Shown: positions 49,763 through 58,087 of the stretch, in pieces
How the letters are laid out: every line of letters begins with the position of its first letter
Position numbering within the stretch: the stretch's first letter is position 1
Assembly: GCF_022664455.2 (NCBI RefSeq)
Contig: NZ_JAKRKC020000001.1
Span: forward strand, 5,337,001-5,401,000
DNA: 64,000 bases
Direction of reading: 5' to 3'
Source of the DNA: Actinomadura luzonensis
GTDB taxonomy: Bacteria > Actinomycetota > Actinomycetes > Streptosporangiales > Streptosporangiaceae
Program-made: the position numbers and the translations under genes
Notes under the pieces: model-generated
Told to the model about the DNA's origin: nothing
Databases searched by the model: none
What the model saw: the letters and a program-made list of their open reading frames with translations, nothing else

Positions 49763-49814
49763 TCAGTGGCCCGGATCAGTGCACAGCATCAGTGGCACGG
49801 CTCAGTGGCACAGC
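49763..49814. repeat. 13-bp tandem repeat covering the precursor 3' end, four units
   Basis: Plus-strand units TCAGTGGCCCGGA, TCAGTGCACAGCA, TCAGTGGCACGGC and TCAGTGGCACAGC lie head to tail at exactly 13 bp. The last unit is the end of the precursor gene (Leu-Cys-His-stop on the minus strand), so the other three are non-coding copies of that end. Confidence 0.85.
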
Positions 49815-49933
49815 GCGACACTCAGGTTGCTGGGCGTGTGGCTGCCGCACGTGGCGACGGTGAGGCTGCTGCCGCCGCTGGCCACGTCGCTGGCCGCGGG
49901 AGCCTCAAGACCCTGCAGGTCCAGAAGTACCAT
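49802..49933 (-). CDS. Class III lanthipeptide precursor peptide (RamS-like)
   Basis: 43 aa. ATG 49933 has a near-perfect GGAAGGAGGTG at good distance. The leader MVLLDLQGLEAPAASDVASG contains the LLDLQ motif conserved in class III precursors. The core holds two rings' worth of residues: SSLTVATC (S-x2-T-x3-C) and SNLSVALC (S-x2-S-x3-C), the pattern for labionin or lanthionine plus dehydro-residue rings, ending in His. SapB's RamS has the similar SSLSITTC. Its first 29 bp overlap the end of the synthetase gene. Confidence 0.88.
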   Translation of the reverse strand: MVLLDLQGLEAPAASDVASGGSSLTVATCGSHTPSNLSVALCH

Positions 49934-52475
49934 GTCGTACACCTCCTTCCACGGTGTCGCCGGGGGACGGCCGCTCGGGGGTTGCGGCCTCCAGGAACGG
50001 CAGGTGGACCTGCTGGTCACCCAGTGCCGCGCAGAGGGCGAAGAGCACGCCCGCCGTTCCGGTCGAGAAATCCATGGACAGGCGCAGCATCTGGTCGCCG
50101 GGGAAGGCGAGCCCTCCCTCGTACGGCAGCGCGTGCCACCTGAGGCCCCTGACCAGGTCGTGCGCCAGGGGGTCGCGGGCGAGCGCGGCGATGAGGCCCG
50201 CGCGCCCGCGGAACAGCCCGGACTGGACGAAGAACGCCGACCGCCCGACCAGCCGCAGCCGGGGCAGCGCGTCGGCCAGGTCGTCGCCGGGCCGGTGCGC
50301 GAGGTAGCGCTCCAGCACCAGGGCGATGCCGGCGGACCCCTCGTCGAGGTACGGCAGCAGCCGCCACCCCTGGTTGACCTGGAGGGACCCGTCGTCGGCC
50401 GGCTTGCAGCGGCGCAGGTCCTGCCGCAGCGCGGTGGCCGCGAGGTCGAGCAGCGCCGGGTCGCCGGTGTGCTCGTACAGGCGCAGGAACAGCAGCGCCG
50501 GCCCGGACGAGCCGTGCATGAGCCCGGCTCGCGGGTTGGTCCCGCCGCTGATCTCGGGGACGGGGCCGGCCAGCCGCCCGGCGCAGATGTCGGCCGCGCG
50601 CAGGGCGAGGTCGGGGTGGCCGAAGCGCAGGAGGTTGAGCCCGATGCCGGACAGCCCGGAGTAAAGGGCCGTGCCGGCGCTCTCCCAGTTCTCGCGCAGG
50701 CAGATGCCGAGCAGGTCGTGCGCGTCCTCGTGGTGTCCCAGCAGGTCGAGCACGTACGCGATGCCGTGCATCCCGTCGTACAGCCCGAGCCCGGAGCCGG
50801 TCGCGGGGCGCAGCGCGCGCTCGCGCAGCCATCGCTCGTGCTCGGGGAAGGGGCCGAGCCCGGCGGCGTGCAGCGCGAGGAGCACGCCGGCCGCGCCGTT
50901 GGCGAGGTTGAGCCCGCCGCCCGGCCGGAACTGGTCGACGTCGCCGGGGAAGAGCCGGTCGTCGCGGTCGGGGGTGGCGCTGGCCAGGATGGCGCGGCAC
51001 ATCGCCGCGCGCACCTCGGGCCAGGGCGCCTCGCCGGGCAGGGGCAGCGGCGTGCGCTCCGGCTCGCCGCCCGCGACGGTGGCGACCGCCGCGTCGATCA
51101 GCTCGGCGGGCGCGGGGAAGGTGTCCTTGACGATCTCGCCCAGGTGGGCGACCTTCGCCCGGCTGAGCGGCACCATGATCGTGCACTGCGGCGCGAACAG
51201 GCCGAGGCGCAGGCAGGCCAGGGCGTAGCGGTCCACGTCCACGCCCCGGCGGTCGGCGGGGGCGTAGAAGGCGGGGTGGGCGAGCGGCGGCCGGGCCTGG
51301 TCCGCGGCGAGCGTGGCGGCCTCGTAGTCGATGAGCGCGATGCGCCCGCTCTCGGTGAGCAGCACGTTGTCGGGGTGCAGGTCGCCGAAGACGACGCCGC
51401 GCTCGTGCAGCGCGTCGAGCGCGGCGCTCACGCCGGCGGCCGTCTCGACCGCCCAGGCCGTGTACTCGGCGAGGTCGTCGGGGGTGCAGGTGGCGCGGGT
51501 CAGCGGGTAGCGGTGCACCAGGCGGCGCTGCAGCGAGACGCCGTCCACGAACTCCTGCACGAGGAAGTGGTGCTCGCCCAGGGTGAAGTAGCCGCGCAGC
51601 CCGGGGGCGGCGTCGAGGCCGGCCAGCCGGCGCAGGATGTCGCGCTCGTGCTCCAGGCGGGCGACGGCGTCGCGGCCGGCCGCGTCGAGCCCGGCGTGCG
51701 GCCGGGCCTCCTTGAGCACGACCCGCTCGCCGGTGGCCTTGTCGCGGCCCAGGTAGACGCCGCCGCCGTTGGAGAAGTGCAGCACGCTCTCGATCTCGTA
51801 CGGCAGCCCGAGCGTGGTCACGGCGTTGCGCGCGGCCAGGTGCGGCTCCAGGAAGGCGGGCAGCGTGGCCCAGGGCGGCACCGAGAACGTCGAGCCGCGC
51901 ACGTCGGGCACCAGGTTGCCGTCGCCGTCCTCGACGGCGAGCACGCGCTCGCCCGTCTCGGACAGGCAGTGCCGCTCGGCGAAGCCGCCGTAGCGGACGA
52001 ACAGGGGTCCGTCGCCGTAGCGCAGGTCGCTCAGCACGTACGGGCCGCGCACGTCGCGCAGCAGCTCGTCGAGCTCCTTCAGGACGAGCTCGAGGTGGGC
52101 CTCGTCGCGGGGGTAGACGGTGATGAGCTTGCCGCTGGAGGCGCGGGAGGCCGCCTTGGAGTTGACCATGACGTGCACCGCCGGCCCGCGCAGGAACTTG
52201 AACGCCGTTCCGCGCGGCACGCAGTAGTCCCAGACGGCGGCGATGGCCTTCTCGGCGTCGTCCGGCCGGGCGGAGACGTGAATCTTCCAGCCCTGCCGGG
52301 GCAGCGGGGGGCCGCCGGCCGGCGCGTAATAGGACCACATGTCACCAAGTTCGTGCGCCCAGCCGTCCGGGACGGGACGGTTGACGAAGGAGAAGTCGGC
52401 GTCCTCGGCCGTGCTGTGCTCGATGGTGTCGTAAAAAAACGGATCTACCAGGCAGTACAGCTCGTACTTGTCCAT
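49905..52475 (-). CDS. lanKC: Class III lanthipeptide synthetase, LanKC/RamC-like
   Basis: 856 aa, close to the family norm. Three parts: an N-terminal lyase region (about 1-215, with YYAPAGGPPLPRQGWKIHVSA), a Ser/Thr kinase domain (VVLKEARPHAGLD Lys; HERGVVFGDLHPDNVLL catalytic loop; LIDYEAA metal-binding), and a LanC-like cyclase (LYDGMHGIAYVLDLLG, LYSGLSGIGLNLL, MHGSSGPALLFLR). The cyclase lacks the Cys-Cys-His zinc site of class I/II/IV enzymes, which defines class III. It phosphorylates and eliminates Ser/Thr, then cyclises with Cys. A 128-bp AT-rich spacer upstream probably holds the promoter. Confidence 0.93.
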   Translation of the reverse strand: MDKYELYCLVDPFFYDTIEHSTAEDADFSFVNRPVPDGWAHELGDMWSYYAPAGGPPLPRQGWKIHVSARPDDAEKAIAAVWDYCVPRGTAFKFLRGPAVHVMVNSKAASRASSGKLITVYPRDEAHLELVLKELDELLRDVRGPYVLSDLRYGDGPLFVRYGGFAERHCLSETGERVLAVEDGDGNLVPDVRGSTFSVPPWATLPAFLEPHLAARNAVTTLGLPYEIESVLHFSNGGGVYLGRDKATGERVVLKEARPHAGLDAAGRDAVARLEHERDILRRLAGLDAAPGLRGYFTLGEHHFLVQEFVDGVSLQRRLVHRYPLTRATCTPDDLAEYTAWAVETAAGVSAALDALHERGVVFGDLHPDNVLLTESGRIALIDYEAATLAADQARPPLAHPAFYAPADRRGVDVDRYALACLRLGLFAPQCTIMVPLSRAKVAHLGEIVKDTFPAPAELIDAAVATVAGGEPERTPLPLPGEAPWPEVRAAMCRAILASATPDRDDRLFPGDVDQFRPGGGLNLANGAAGVLLALHAAGLGPFPEHERWLRERALRPATGSGLGLYDGMHGIAYVLDLLGHHEDAHDLLGICLRENWESAGTALYSGLSGIGLNLLRFGHPDLALRAADICAGRLAGPVPEISGGTNPRAGLMHGSSGPALLFLRLYEHTGDPALLDLAATALRQDLRRCKPADDGSLQVNQGWRLLPYLDEGSAGIALVLERYLAHRPGDDLADALPRLRLVGRSAFFVQSGLFRGRAGLIAALARDPLAHDLVRGLRWHALPYEGGLAFPGDQMLRLSMDFSTGTAGVLFALCAALGDQQVHLPFLEAATPERPSPGDTVEGGVRHGTSGPAGS

Positions 52476-52603
52476 CGGGGGCGGACCTCCAGGGCGGTGT
52501 GGTTAAAAGACTGCCGCCTGGAGGGCTTTGCGGCTAGTTACACGTCACACGCCCTCAATATGGCTATTTGATATTCAATTGTGCAGCTATCACAAATCAA
52601 CAG

Positions 52604-53782
52604 TTATTTCTTTCTGGGCACGTACACGGAGAAAGTGAATTGCCCGGCCCGCGTCGAGGTGGCCTCCAGCCAGCCGCCGAGGCTCGCCACCCGTTCGGCC
52701 AGGTTGAGCAGGCCCTGGCCGGCGCCGTCCGGGCGGCGCGAGGGGCGCACGCCGTCGTTGCGGAGCGTGAGGCGGACGAGCTGGTCCCGCTCCAGCAGGT
52801 GGATGGAGCACTGGCGGGCCTCGGCGTGCCGCAGCACGTTCGTGACGCCCTCGCGCAGCGCGTGCGTCAGCGCCTCCTCGACCTCCTCCGGCAGGTCCCG
52901 GCAGGACACCTTGATCTGGCAGCGCACCCGCGCCGACTCCAGCAGCGCCCGCGCCGAGCCCAGCTCGGCGGCCAGGGACGAGCTGCGCAGGCCGTGCGCG
53001 ACCGCCCGGACGTCGGTGGACAGGCTGCGCAGCAGCTCGATGGTCTCCTCCACCTCGGCCCGCGCCTTCTCCTCGTCCCCCTCGGCCACCAGGCGCTGCA
53101 CGAGCTGCGCCTTCAGCACCAGCACGGTGAGCCGGTGGCCGACCAGGTCGTGCAGGTCGCGGGTGAAGCGGCGGCGTTCCAGCGCCACGGCGCGCCGCAT
53201 GACGTCGGTGCGCGCCTCGGTCAGCCGCTCGGCCCGCCTGGTCAGCGACACCAGCGCGAACTCCACCAGGCCCACCAGCGGCGCGGCGACCGCCCACGGC
53301 ACGTCCACGGCCGACAGCTGCGGCGCGGCCAGCAGCACCAGCCCGCTGGCGGGCGCGAGCAGCGCCAGCACCACCGACCCGATCCGCGCCGCCATGACCA
53401 GCAGCGCGCCGGCCAGCAGCCCGGCGACCGGCGTCCAGACCGGGCCGAACACGGTGAGCGGCAGGTACGTCAGCCACGCCTGCACGGCCACGAGCCACCA
53501 CGACCCCGCGGGCCGGCGTCCCGGGGTCTGCAGCACGAACCAGGCGTGCAGGACGAGCAGCACGACCAGCGTGACGACCCCCTGACCCATGCGGCCCGTG
53601 CCGGCCAGCCCGTTCACGACCGGCACCGACAGCGCGGCGCCGCCCGCCACCAGGCCGAGATCGCCCAGCCACCGCGGGGAGGACGGACTCTCGCTCCTGG
53701 AACGTGCCCAGGATCCCTTGTCACGTGCCCAGGCGCCCTTGGAACGTGCCCAAGTCAGAGCCCTCCGGTGCGTTTCCTCCAC
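52604..53782 (-). CDS. Sensor histidine kinase (HisKA_3/DesK type) next to the lanthipeptide synthetase
   Basis: 392 aa from a GTG start. After an N-terminal tail with three 7-residue WAR repeats come five or six membrane helices, then the phospho-acceptor His in ERRRFTRDLHDLVGHRLTVL and a short ATPase domain (EGVTNVLRHAEARQ; GQGLLNLAERVASLGGWLEA). These kinases pair with NarL-type regulators such as the one at the other end of the cluster. It is on the same strand as the synthetase, 128 bp upstream, and divergent from an aldo/keto reductase. Confidence 0.87.
   Translation of the reverse strand: MEETHRRALTWARSKGAWARDKGSWARSRSESPSSPRWLGDLGLVAGGAALSVPVVNGLAGTGRMGQGVVTLVVLLVLHAWFVLQTPGRRPAGSWWLVAVQAWLTYLPLTVFGPVWTPVAGLLAGALLVMAARIGSVVLALLAPASGLVLLAAPQLSAVDVPWAVAAPLVGLVEFALVSLTRRAERLTEARTDVMRRAVALERRRFTRDLHDLVGHRLTVLVLKAQLVQRLVAEGDEEKARAEVEETIELLRSLSTDVRAVAHGLRSSSLAAELGSARALLESARVRCQIKVSCRDLPEEVEEALTHALREGVTNVLRHAEARQCSIHLLERDQLVRLTLRNDGVRPSRRPDGAGQGLLNLAERVASLGGWLEATSTRAGQFTFSVYVPRKK
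53690..53752. repeat. 21-bp tandem repeat at the start of the kinase gene
   Basis: Three 21-bp units, each ending ACGTGCCCA on the plus strand (53690-53710, 53711-53731, 53732-53752). They encode W-A-R-S-K-G-A, W-A-R-D-K-G-S and W-A-R-S-R-S-E in the cytoplasmic N-terminal tail of the kinase. Confidence 0.85.
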
Positions 53783-53995
53783 CTCACCCCCGCTCCGCGG
53801 CCCACGGACGTCGCTGCGCCGGCCGGCCCGCGCGCCTCACGGCCGGCCCCGTCACCAGAGCACCCCTCTGCCCGGTGCCCTCTAATCGACCCGATCTCCG
53901 CCACGTCTGTAAAGGTCATTTCCGCTTTTGGACAACCATGACTTTCCGTTCGACATGGCGGTTAACCAGTACGTTCACCCCCTAAGGTGGTCGTT

Positions 53996-54964
53996 ATGGA
54001 ATACACACGACTTGGTGCCACAGGCTTGAAGGTCTCACGGGTGTGCCTCGGCATGATGAGCTACGGGGACCCGTCCCGGCAGGACTGGGCGCTGCCGCAG
54101 GACCAGGCGGAGCCGATCGTGCGCAGGGCGGCCGACGCCGGCGTGACGTTCTTCGACACGGCCGACGTCTACAGCCAGGGCGAGAGCGAGGTCGTGACCG
54201 GGAACGTGCTACGCGCGATCTTCCCGCGCCGCGAGGACTACGTGCTGGCCACCAAGGTCTACTTCCCGATGAGCCGCCGCCCCAACGACGGCGGGCTGTC
54301 GCGCAAGCACATCATGGCCGGCATCGACGCCTCCCTGCGCCGCCTCGGCACCGACTACGTGGACCTCTACCAGATCCACCGGTGGGACGACGAGACGCCC
54401 ATCGAGGAGACCATGGAGGCGCTGCACGACGTGGTCCGGGCCGGCAAGGCCCGCTACCTCGGCGCCTCCAGCATGTGGGCGTGGCAGTTCGCCAAGGCCC
54501 AGCACGTGGCCGAGCGCAACGGCTGGACCAGGTTCGTCTCCATGCAGAACCACTACAACTTGCTCTACCGCGAGGAGGAGCGCGAGATGCTGCCGCTCTG
54601 CCTCGACCAGGGCGTGGGCGTGATCCCGTGGAGCCCGCTGGCGCGCGGCGTGCTGGCCAGGGCCGGCTCGGCGGCCACCAGCGCCCGGGCCGGCTCCGAC
54701 GAGCGCATCGAGGCGCTGTACGACCCGGAGAACGACAAGGTCATCGTGGACCGGGTGGCGCAGGTGGCCGCCGGCCGCGGGCTGCCCGCCGCGCAGGTCG
54801 CGCTGGCCTGGCTGCTGCACCAGCCGGCGGTCACCGCGCCGATCGTCGGGGCCACCAAGGACCGGCACGTGGACGACGCGGTCGCGGCCGTCGGGGTGCG
54901 GCTGTCGGAGGAGGAGCTGGCGCTGCTGGCCGAGCCGTACCGGCCGCGTGACGTGCGCTTCTGA
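53996..54964 (+). CDS. Aldo/keto reductase
   Basis: 322 aa from ATG 53996 with AAGGTGG upstream. The AKR catalytic tetrad is present: Asp in FFDTADVYSQGESE, Tyr in the same stretch, Lys in YVLATKVYFPM, His in DLYQIHRWD. NADPH-binding residues lie near GATKDRHVDDAV. The N-terminus MEYTRLGATGLKVSRVCLGMMSYG matches the YajO/Gcy-type AKR11/12 branch. Not obviously part of the lanthipeptide cluster, since it is divergent from the kinase. Confidence 0.92.
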   Translation: MEYTRLGATGLKVSRVCLGMMSYGDPSRQDWALPQDQAEPIVRRAADAGVTFFDTADVYSQGESEVVTGNVLRAIFPRREDYVLATKVYFPMSRRPNDGGLSRKHIMAGIDASLRRLGTDYVDLYQIHRWDDETPIEETMEALHDVVRAGKARYLGASSMWAWQFAKAQHVAERNGWTRFVSMQNHYNLLYREEEREMLPLCLDQGVGVIPWSPLARGVLARAGSAATSARAGSDERIEALYDPENDKVIVDRVAQVAAGRGLPAAQVALAWLLHQPAVTAPIVGATKDRHVDDAVAAVGVRLSEEELALLAEPYRPRDVRF

Positions 54965-55016
54965 CCGTCCCGGACGGTCGCGCCGGATTGTCGGTGGCGG
55001 CCCCTAGGGTAGGGGC

Positions 55017-56702
55017 ATGCGGGCAAATGAGGAGGCGGCGTCGGCGCTGCAGGAGTATGCGGAGCTGTTCGCGCTCTGCGGCGGCGACGCCTTCCGGGTG
55101 CGGAGCTACCAGAAGGCCGCCAAGGCCATCGCCGGGTTCCCCGAGGACATCTCGGTGGTCGACGTGCGCTCCGTCCCCGGGGTCGGCGAGGCGATCGCCA
55201 AGAAGATGGAGGAGTTCCTGCAGCGGGGGAGCTTCCGGCAGCTCGACGACCTGCGGGGGCGGGTGCCCGAGGGCGTGCGCAGGCTCACCAGGGTGCCGAG
55301 CCTGGGCCCGAAGACGGCGATCATGCTGTTCGAGGAGTACGGCGTCGACTCCACCGACGCGCTGCGCGAGGCCATCGAGGCGGGCCGGCTCAAGGGCGTC
55401 AAGGGTCTCGGCCCGAAGACGCTGGCCAACCTGCTCAAGGGCGTCGAGCAGCTGGAGCAGTCGGGGCGGCGGGTGCACATCGGGGTCGCGATGTCGCTGG
55501 CCGAGCAGGTGATGGCGTCGCTGACGGCCGAGCGGGCCGCCTACGCCGGGTCGCTGCGCCGGATGAAGGACACCATCGGCGACATCGACATCCTGGCCGT
55601 CGCGCCCGAGTCCGTCATGGAGGAGTTCCGCGCGCAGCCGTACGTGGCGGAGGTGATCGCGGCCGGCGACAAGAAGACCTCGGTCCGCACGACGTCCGGG
55701 GTGCAGGTCGACCTGCGGCGCATCCCCGCCGAGTCGTGGGGCGCGGCCATGCAGTACTTCACCGGCTCCAAGGAGCACAACGTCGCCATCAGGGAGATGG
55801 CGGTGAAGAAGGGCTGGAAGCTGTCGGAGTACGGCCTGTTCGAGGGCGACCGGGTGATCGCGGCCGAGTCGGAGGAGGACATCTACCACGCGCTCGGCAT
55901 GCAGTACGTCCCGCCGCCGATGCGGGAGGACGGCGGCGAGGTCAAGGCGGCGCTGCGCGGCGAGCTGCCGGCGCTGGTGGAGCTCGCCGACCTCAAGGGC
56001 GACCTGCACACCCACACCGACCTCACCGACGGCATCGCCTCGCTGGAGGACATGGTGGCCGCCGGGCACGCCCGCGGTTACGCGTACTACGCGGTCACCG
56101 ACCACGCGCCCGACCTGAGCATGCAGCGGATGACCCTGGACAAGGCGCTGGAGCAGCGCGAACGGCTCGCCCGTTTGCAGGAGAAATATCCTGACATGCG
56201 GCTCCTGCACGGCTCCGAGCTCAACATCGCGCCCGACGGGTCGGTCGACTGGCCGGGCGAGGTGCTGCGGGAGCTCGACGTGTGCGTGGCCTCGGTGCAC
56301 TCCCACTTCGGCCTGTCACGCGACGAGATGACCCGCCGGTTCATCGCCGCCTGCGAGAACCCGTACGTGGACGTCATCGGCCACCCCACCACCCGCAAGA
56401 TCGGCAAGCGCGAGCCGGTGGACGCCGACTGGGACGCCGTGTTCCGCGCGGCCGCCCGCACGGGCACCGCCATGGAGATCGACTCCTACCCCGACCGCTC
56501 CGACCTGCCCGCCGACCTGGTGCGGCTGGCCAAGCACCACGGGGTCAAGTTCTCCATCGACAGCGACTCGCACGCGATCCCGCACCTGGCCCACCAGCGT
56601 TTCGGGGTCGGCATCGCGCAGCGGGCCTGGCTGACCACCGAGGACGTCATCAACACCTGGCCCCTCGAACGCCTGCTGGCCTTCCTGGGCCGCTCCCGCT
56701 GA
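55017..56702 (+). CDS. polX: DNA polymerase X with PHP exonuclease domain
   Basis: 561 aa. N-terminal helix-hairpin-helix (about 1-155: VPGVGEAIAKKMEEFL; VKGLGPKTLANLLKG), the PolX palm with carboxylates in DTIGDIDILAV and VDLRRIP, and a C-terminal PHP domain with metal ligands (GDLHTHTDLTDG, VTDHAP, ASVHSHFG, DVIGHPTTRK, DSDSHAIPH). It fills short gaps in base-excision and end-joining repair and has 3'-5' exonuclease. Length is normal (about 570). Single gene. Confidence 0.93.
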   Translation: MRANEEAASALQEYAELFALCGGDAFRVRSYQKAAKAIAGFPEDISVVDVRSVPGVGEAIAKKMEEFLQRGSFRQLDDLRGRVPEGVRRLTRVPSLGPKTAIMLFEEYGVDSTDALREAIEAGRLKGVKGLGPKTLANLLKGVEQLEQSGRRVHIGVAMSLAEQVMASLTAERAAYAGSLRRMKDTIGDIDILAVAPESVMEEFRAQPYVAEVIAAGDKKTSVRTTSGVQVDLRRIPAESWGAAMQYFTGSKEHNVAIREMAVKKGWKLSEYGLFEGDRVIAAESEEDIYHALGMQYVPPPMREDGGEVKAALRGELPALVELADLKGDLHTHTDLTDGIASLEDMVAAGHARGYAYYAVTDHAPDLSMQRMTLDKALEQRERLARLQEKYPDMRLLHGSELNIAPDGSVDWPGEVLRELDVCVASVHSHFGLSRDEMTRRFIAACENPYVDVIGHPTTRKIGKREPVDADWDAVFRAAARTGTAMEIDSYPDRSDLPADLVRLAKHHGVKFSIDSDSHAIPHLAHQRFGVGIAQRAWLTTEDVINTWPLERLLAFLGRSR

Positions 56703-56727
56703 CCGGCGACTGAGGGGCGGCCGCCCC

Positions 56728-57150
56728 TCAGTCCACCTCCGGCCAGTCCCACCCCAGCTGGAAGAACATCCCCAGCCGGTCGCTGACCGCCCGGATCTCG
56801 CTGATCCTCGCGGCGTCCGTCACGGTGAAGATGAAGATCACTTCCGCGACGAAGCGCCGGCCCGTCGGCTCCGGCATGCGCGGGTGGTAGCCGCTGTTGA
56901 CCCCGTTCATCACCAGCCGGGCGACCACCCGCTCGTCCTCCTGGATCAGGTCCTCGATCGTGAGCCGGAACGGCTCGAACGCGTCGAGCTGCATCTTGAG
57001 GCCCTCGAACGCCGCTCCCGGCTCGTCCGGCTCACCGAAGATGATCTTGTTATGGTCCACCACGTCGGCGGCCAGGTAGTTCCCCAGGTCGTCCAGGCGG
57101 CGCTCGTTGACGGCGGCGATGAACCCGCGCACGACATCCTTCTTGTCCAC
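56728..57150 (-). CDS. SnoaL-like/NTF2-fold protein (ester cyclase family)
   Basis: 140 aa from GTG 57150 with GAGGGG upstream. VRGFIAAVNERRLDDLGNYLAADVVDHN and EDERVVARLVMNGVNSG...PTGRRFVAEVIFIFTVTDAARISEIRAVSD are typical of SnoaL polyketide cyclases and related small NTF2-fold proteins. Divergent from a TetR gene across a near-perfect dyad, so it is that regulator's probable target. Substrate unknown. Confidence 0.85.
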   Translation of the reverse strand: MDKKDVVRGFIAAVNERRLDDLGNYLAADVVDHNKIIFGEPDEPGAAFEGLKMQLDAFEPFRLTIEDLIQEDERVVARLVMNGVNSGYHPRMPEPTGRRFVAEVIFIFTVTDAARISEIRAVSDRLGMFFQLGWDWPEVD

Positions 57151-57170
57151 GGCAGACCCCTCGTTCCTCT

Positions 57171-57204
57171 CTTACACTGTAAGACGACGCTATCTTACGG
57201 TGTA
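57171..57204. promoter_or_regulatory. TetR operator between SnoaL-like and TetR genes
   Basis: TACACTGTAAGA (57173-57184) and TCTTACGGTGTA (57193-57204) form an inverted repeat with one mismatch and an 8-bp spacer. The left part, CTTACACTGTAAG (57171-57183), is itself a perfect 13-bp palindrome. The right arm touches the TetR start codon, so binding would block its own translation start and the promoter. Confidence 0.7.
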
Positions 57205-57827
57205 TGAAACGGGTGGGATTGTCAACCGAGAAAGTGCTCGACGCCGCGCTCGGCCTCGTCGACCGGGAGGGCGTGGCCGCGCTGTCCATGCGCAGGCTGG
57301 GCCGCGAGCTGGGCGTCGAGGCGATGACGCTCTACTACTACGTGCCGAACAAGGACGCCGTCCTGGACGGCCTCATCGACCGCACCCTGTCACGCGCCCG
57401 CGTCCACCCGGAGGGGCCGTGGCGGGCCTGGGCCCGCGACTTCGCCCTCTCCTTCCGCTCCGCCCTGCTCGCCCACCCCGCCCTGCTGCCGCTGCTAGCC
57501 ACCCGCCCGGTCACGACCCCGGGCGGCCTGGAGACCGTGGAACGTGCCGCCCGGGCGCTCACCGACGAGGGCTTCACCCCGACGGAGGCCCTGCACGTGA
57601 TCACGACGCTCGCCACCTTCGTGATCGGCCAGGTCCTCGCCGAGGCCGGCCAGACGCCCGGCCACACCGACCCCGACCCCGCCCTCGTCCCCGACCCCGC
57701 CCATCACCCCACGCTCATGCGCGCCCTGTCCGCCGGCCTGGGCACCCCCGCCGACCACGAGGACCGCTTCACCTACGCCCTCGACGCCCTCCTGACCGGC
57801 CTCCGCCCCCGCGACACCACCCCCTGA
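57204..57827 (+). CDS. TetR family regulator with TetR_C (tetracycline-repressor type) domain
   Basis: 207 aa. HTH: LSMRRLGRELGVEAMTLYYYVPNKDAVLDGLIDR, the form found in true TetR and relatives; the C-terminal domain is the TetR_C_1 type (WRAWARDFALSFRSALLAHPALLPLLATRPV). The last 60 residues are His/Asp/Pro-rich. Divergent from the SnoaL-like gene. Confidence 0.9.
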   Translation: MKRVGLSTEKVLDAALGLVDREGVAALSMRRLGRELGVEAMTLYYYVPNKDAVLDGLIDRTLSRARVHPEGPWRAWARDFALSFRSALLAHPALLPLLATRPVTTPGGLETVERAARALTDEGFTPTEALHVITTLATFVIGQVLAEAGQTPGHTDPDPALVPDPAHHPTLMRALSAGLGTPADHEDRFTYALDALLTGLRPRDTTP

Positions 57828-58087
57828 AGCCCGCTCTCCGCAACCGACCGGCTCCCCCGGGCACCTCCGGGACTCGATGCCCAGAACGCCCGCCGCCGAC
57901 GCCTCCGCCCTCCGCCCCCGCCCTTGCGACCCCCGCCACCCACACCGCGCTCCTCAGCGTCCACCCCTGGAATGACGAACCCTGGGTTGATGTGCCGCAC
58001 CCACCGGATGCGGCAGAGTGTCCTCGCAGCTCCGCGACACCCGCCTCCAACACCTCGCCACCGCCGCCACCGCTGAAAGGACCCCTC

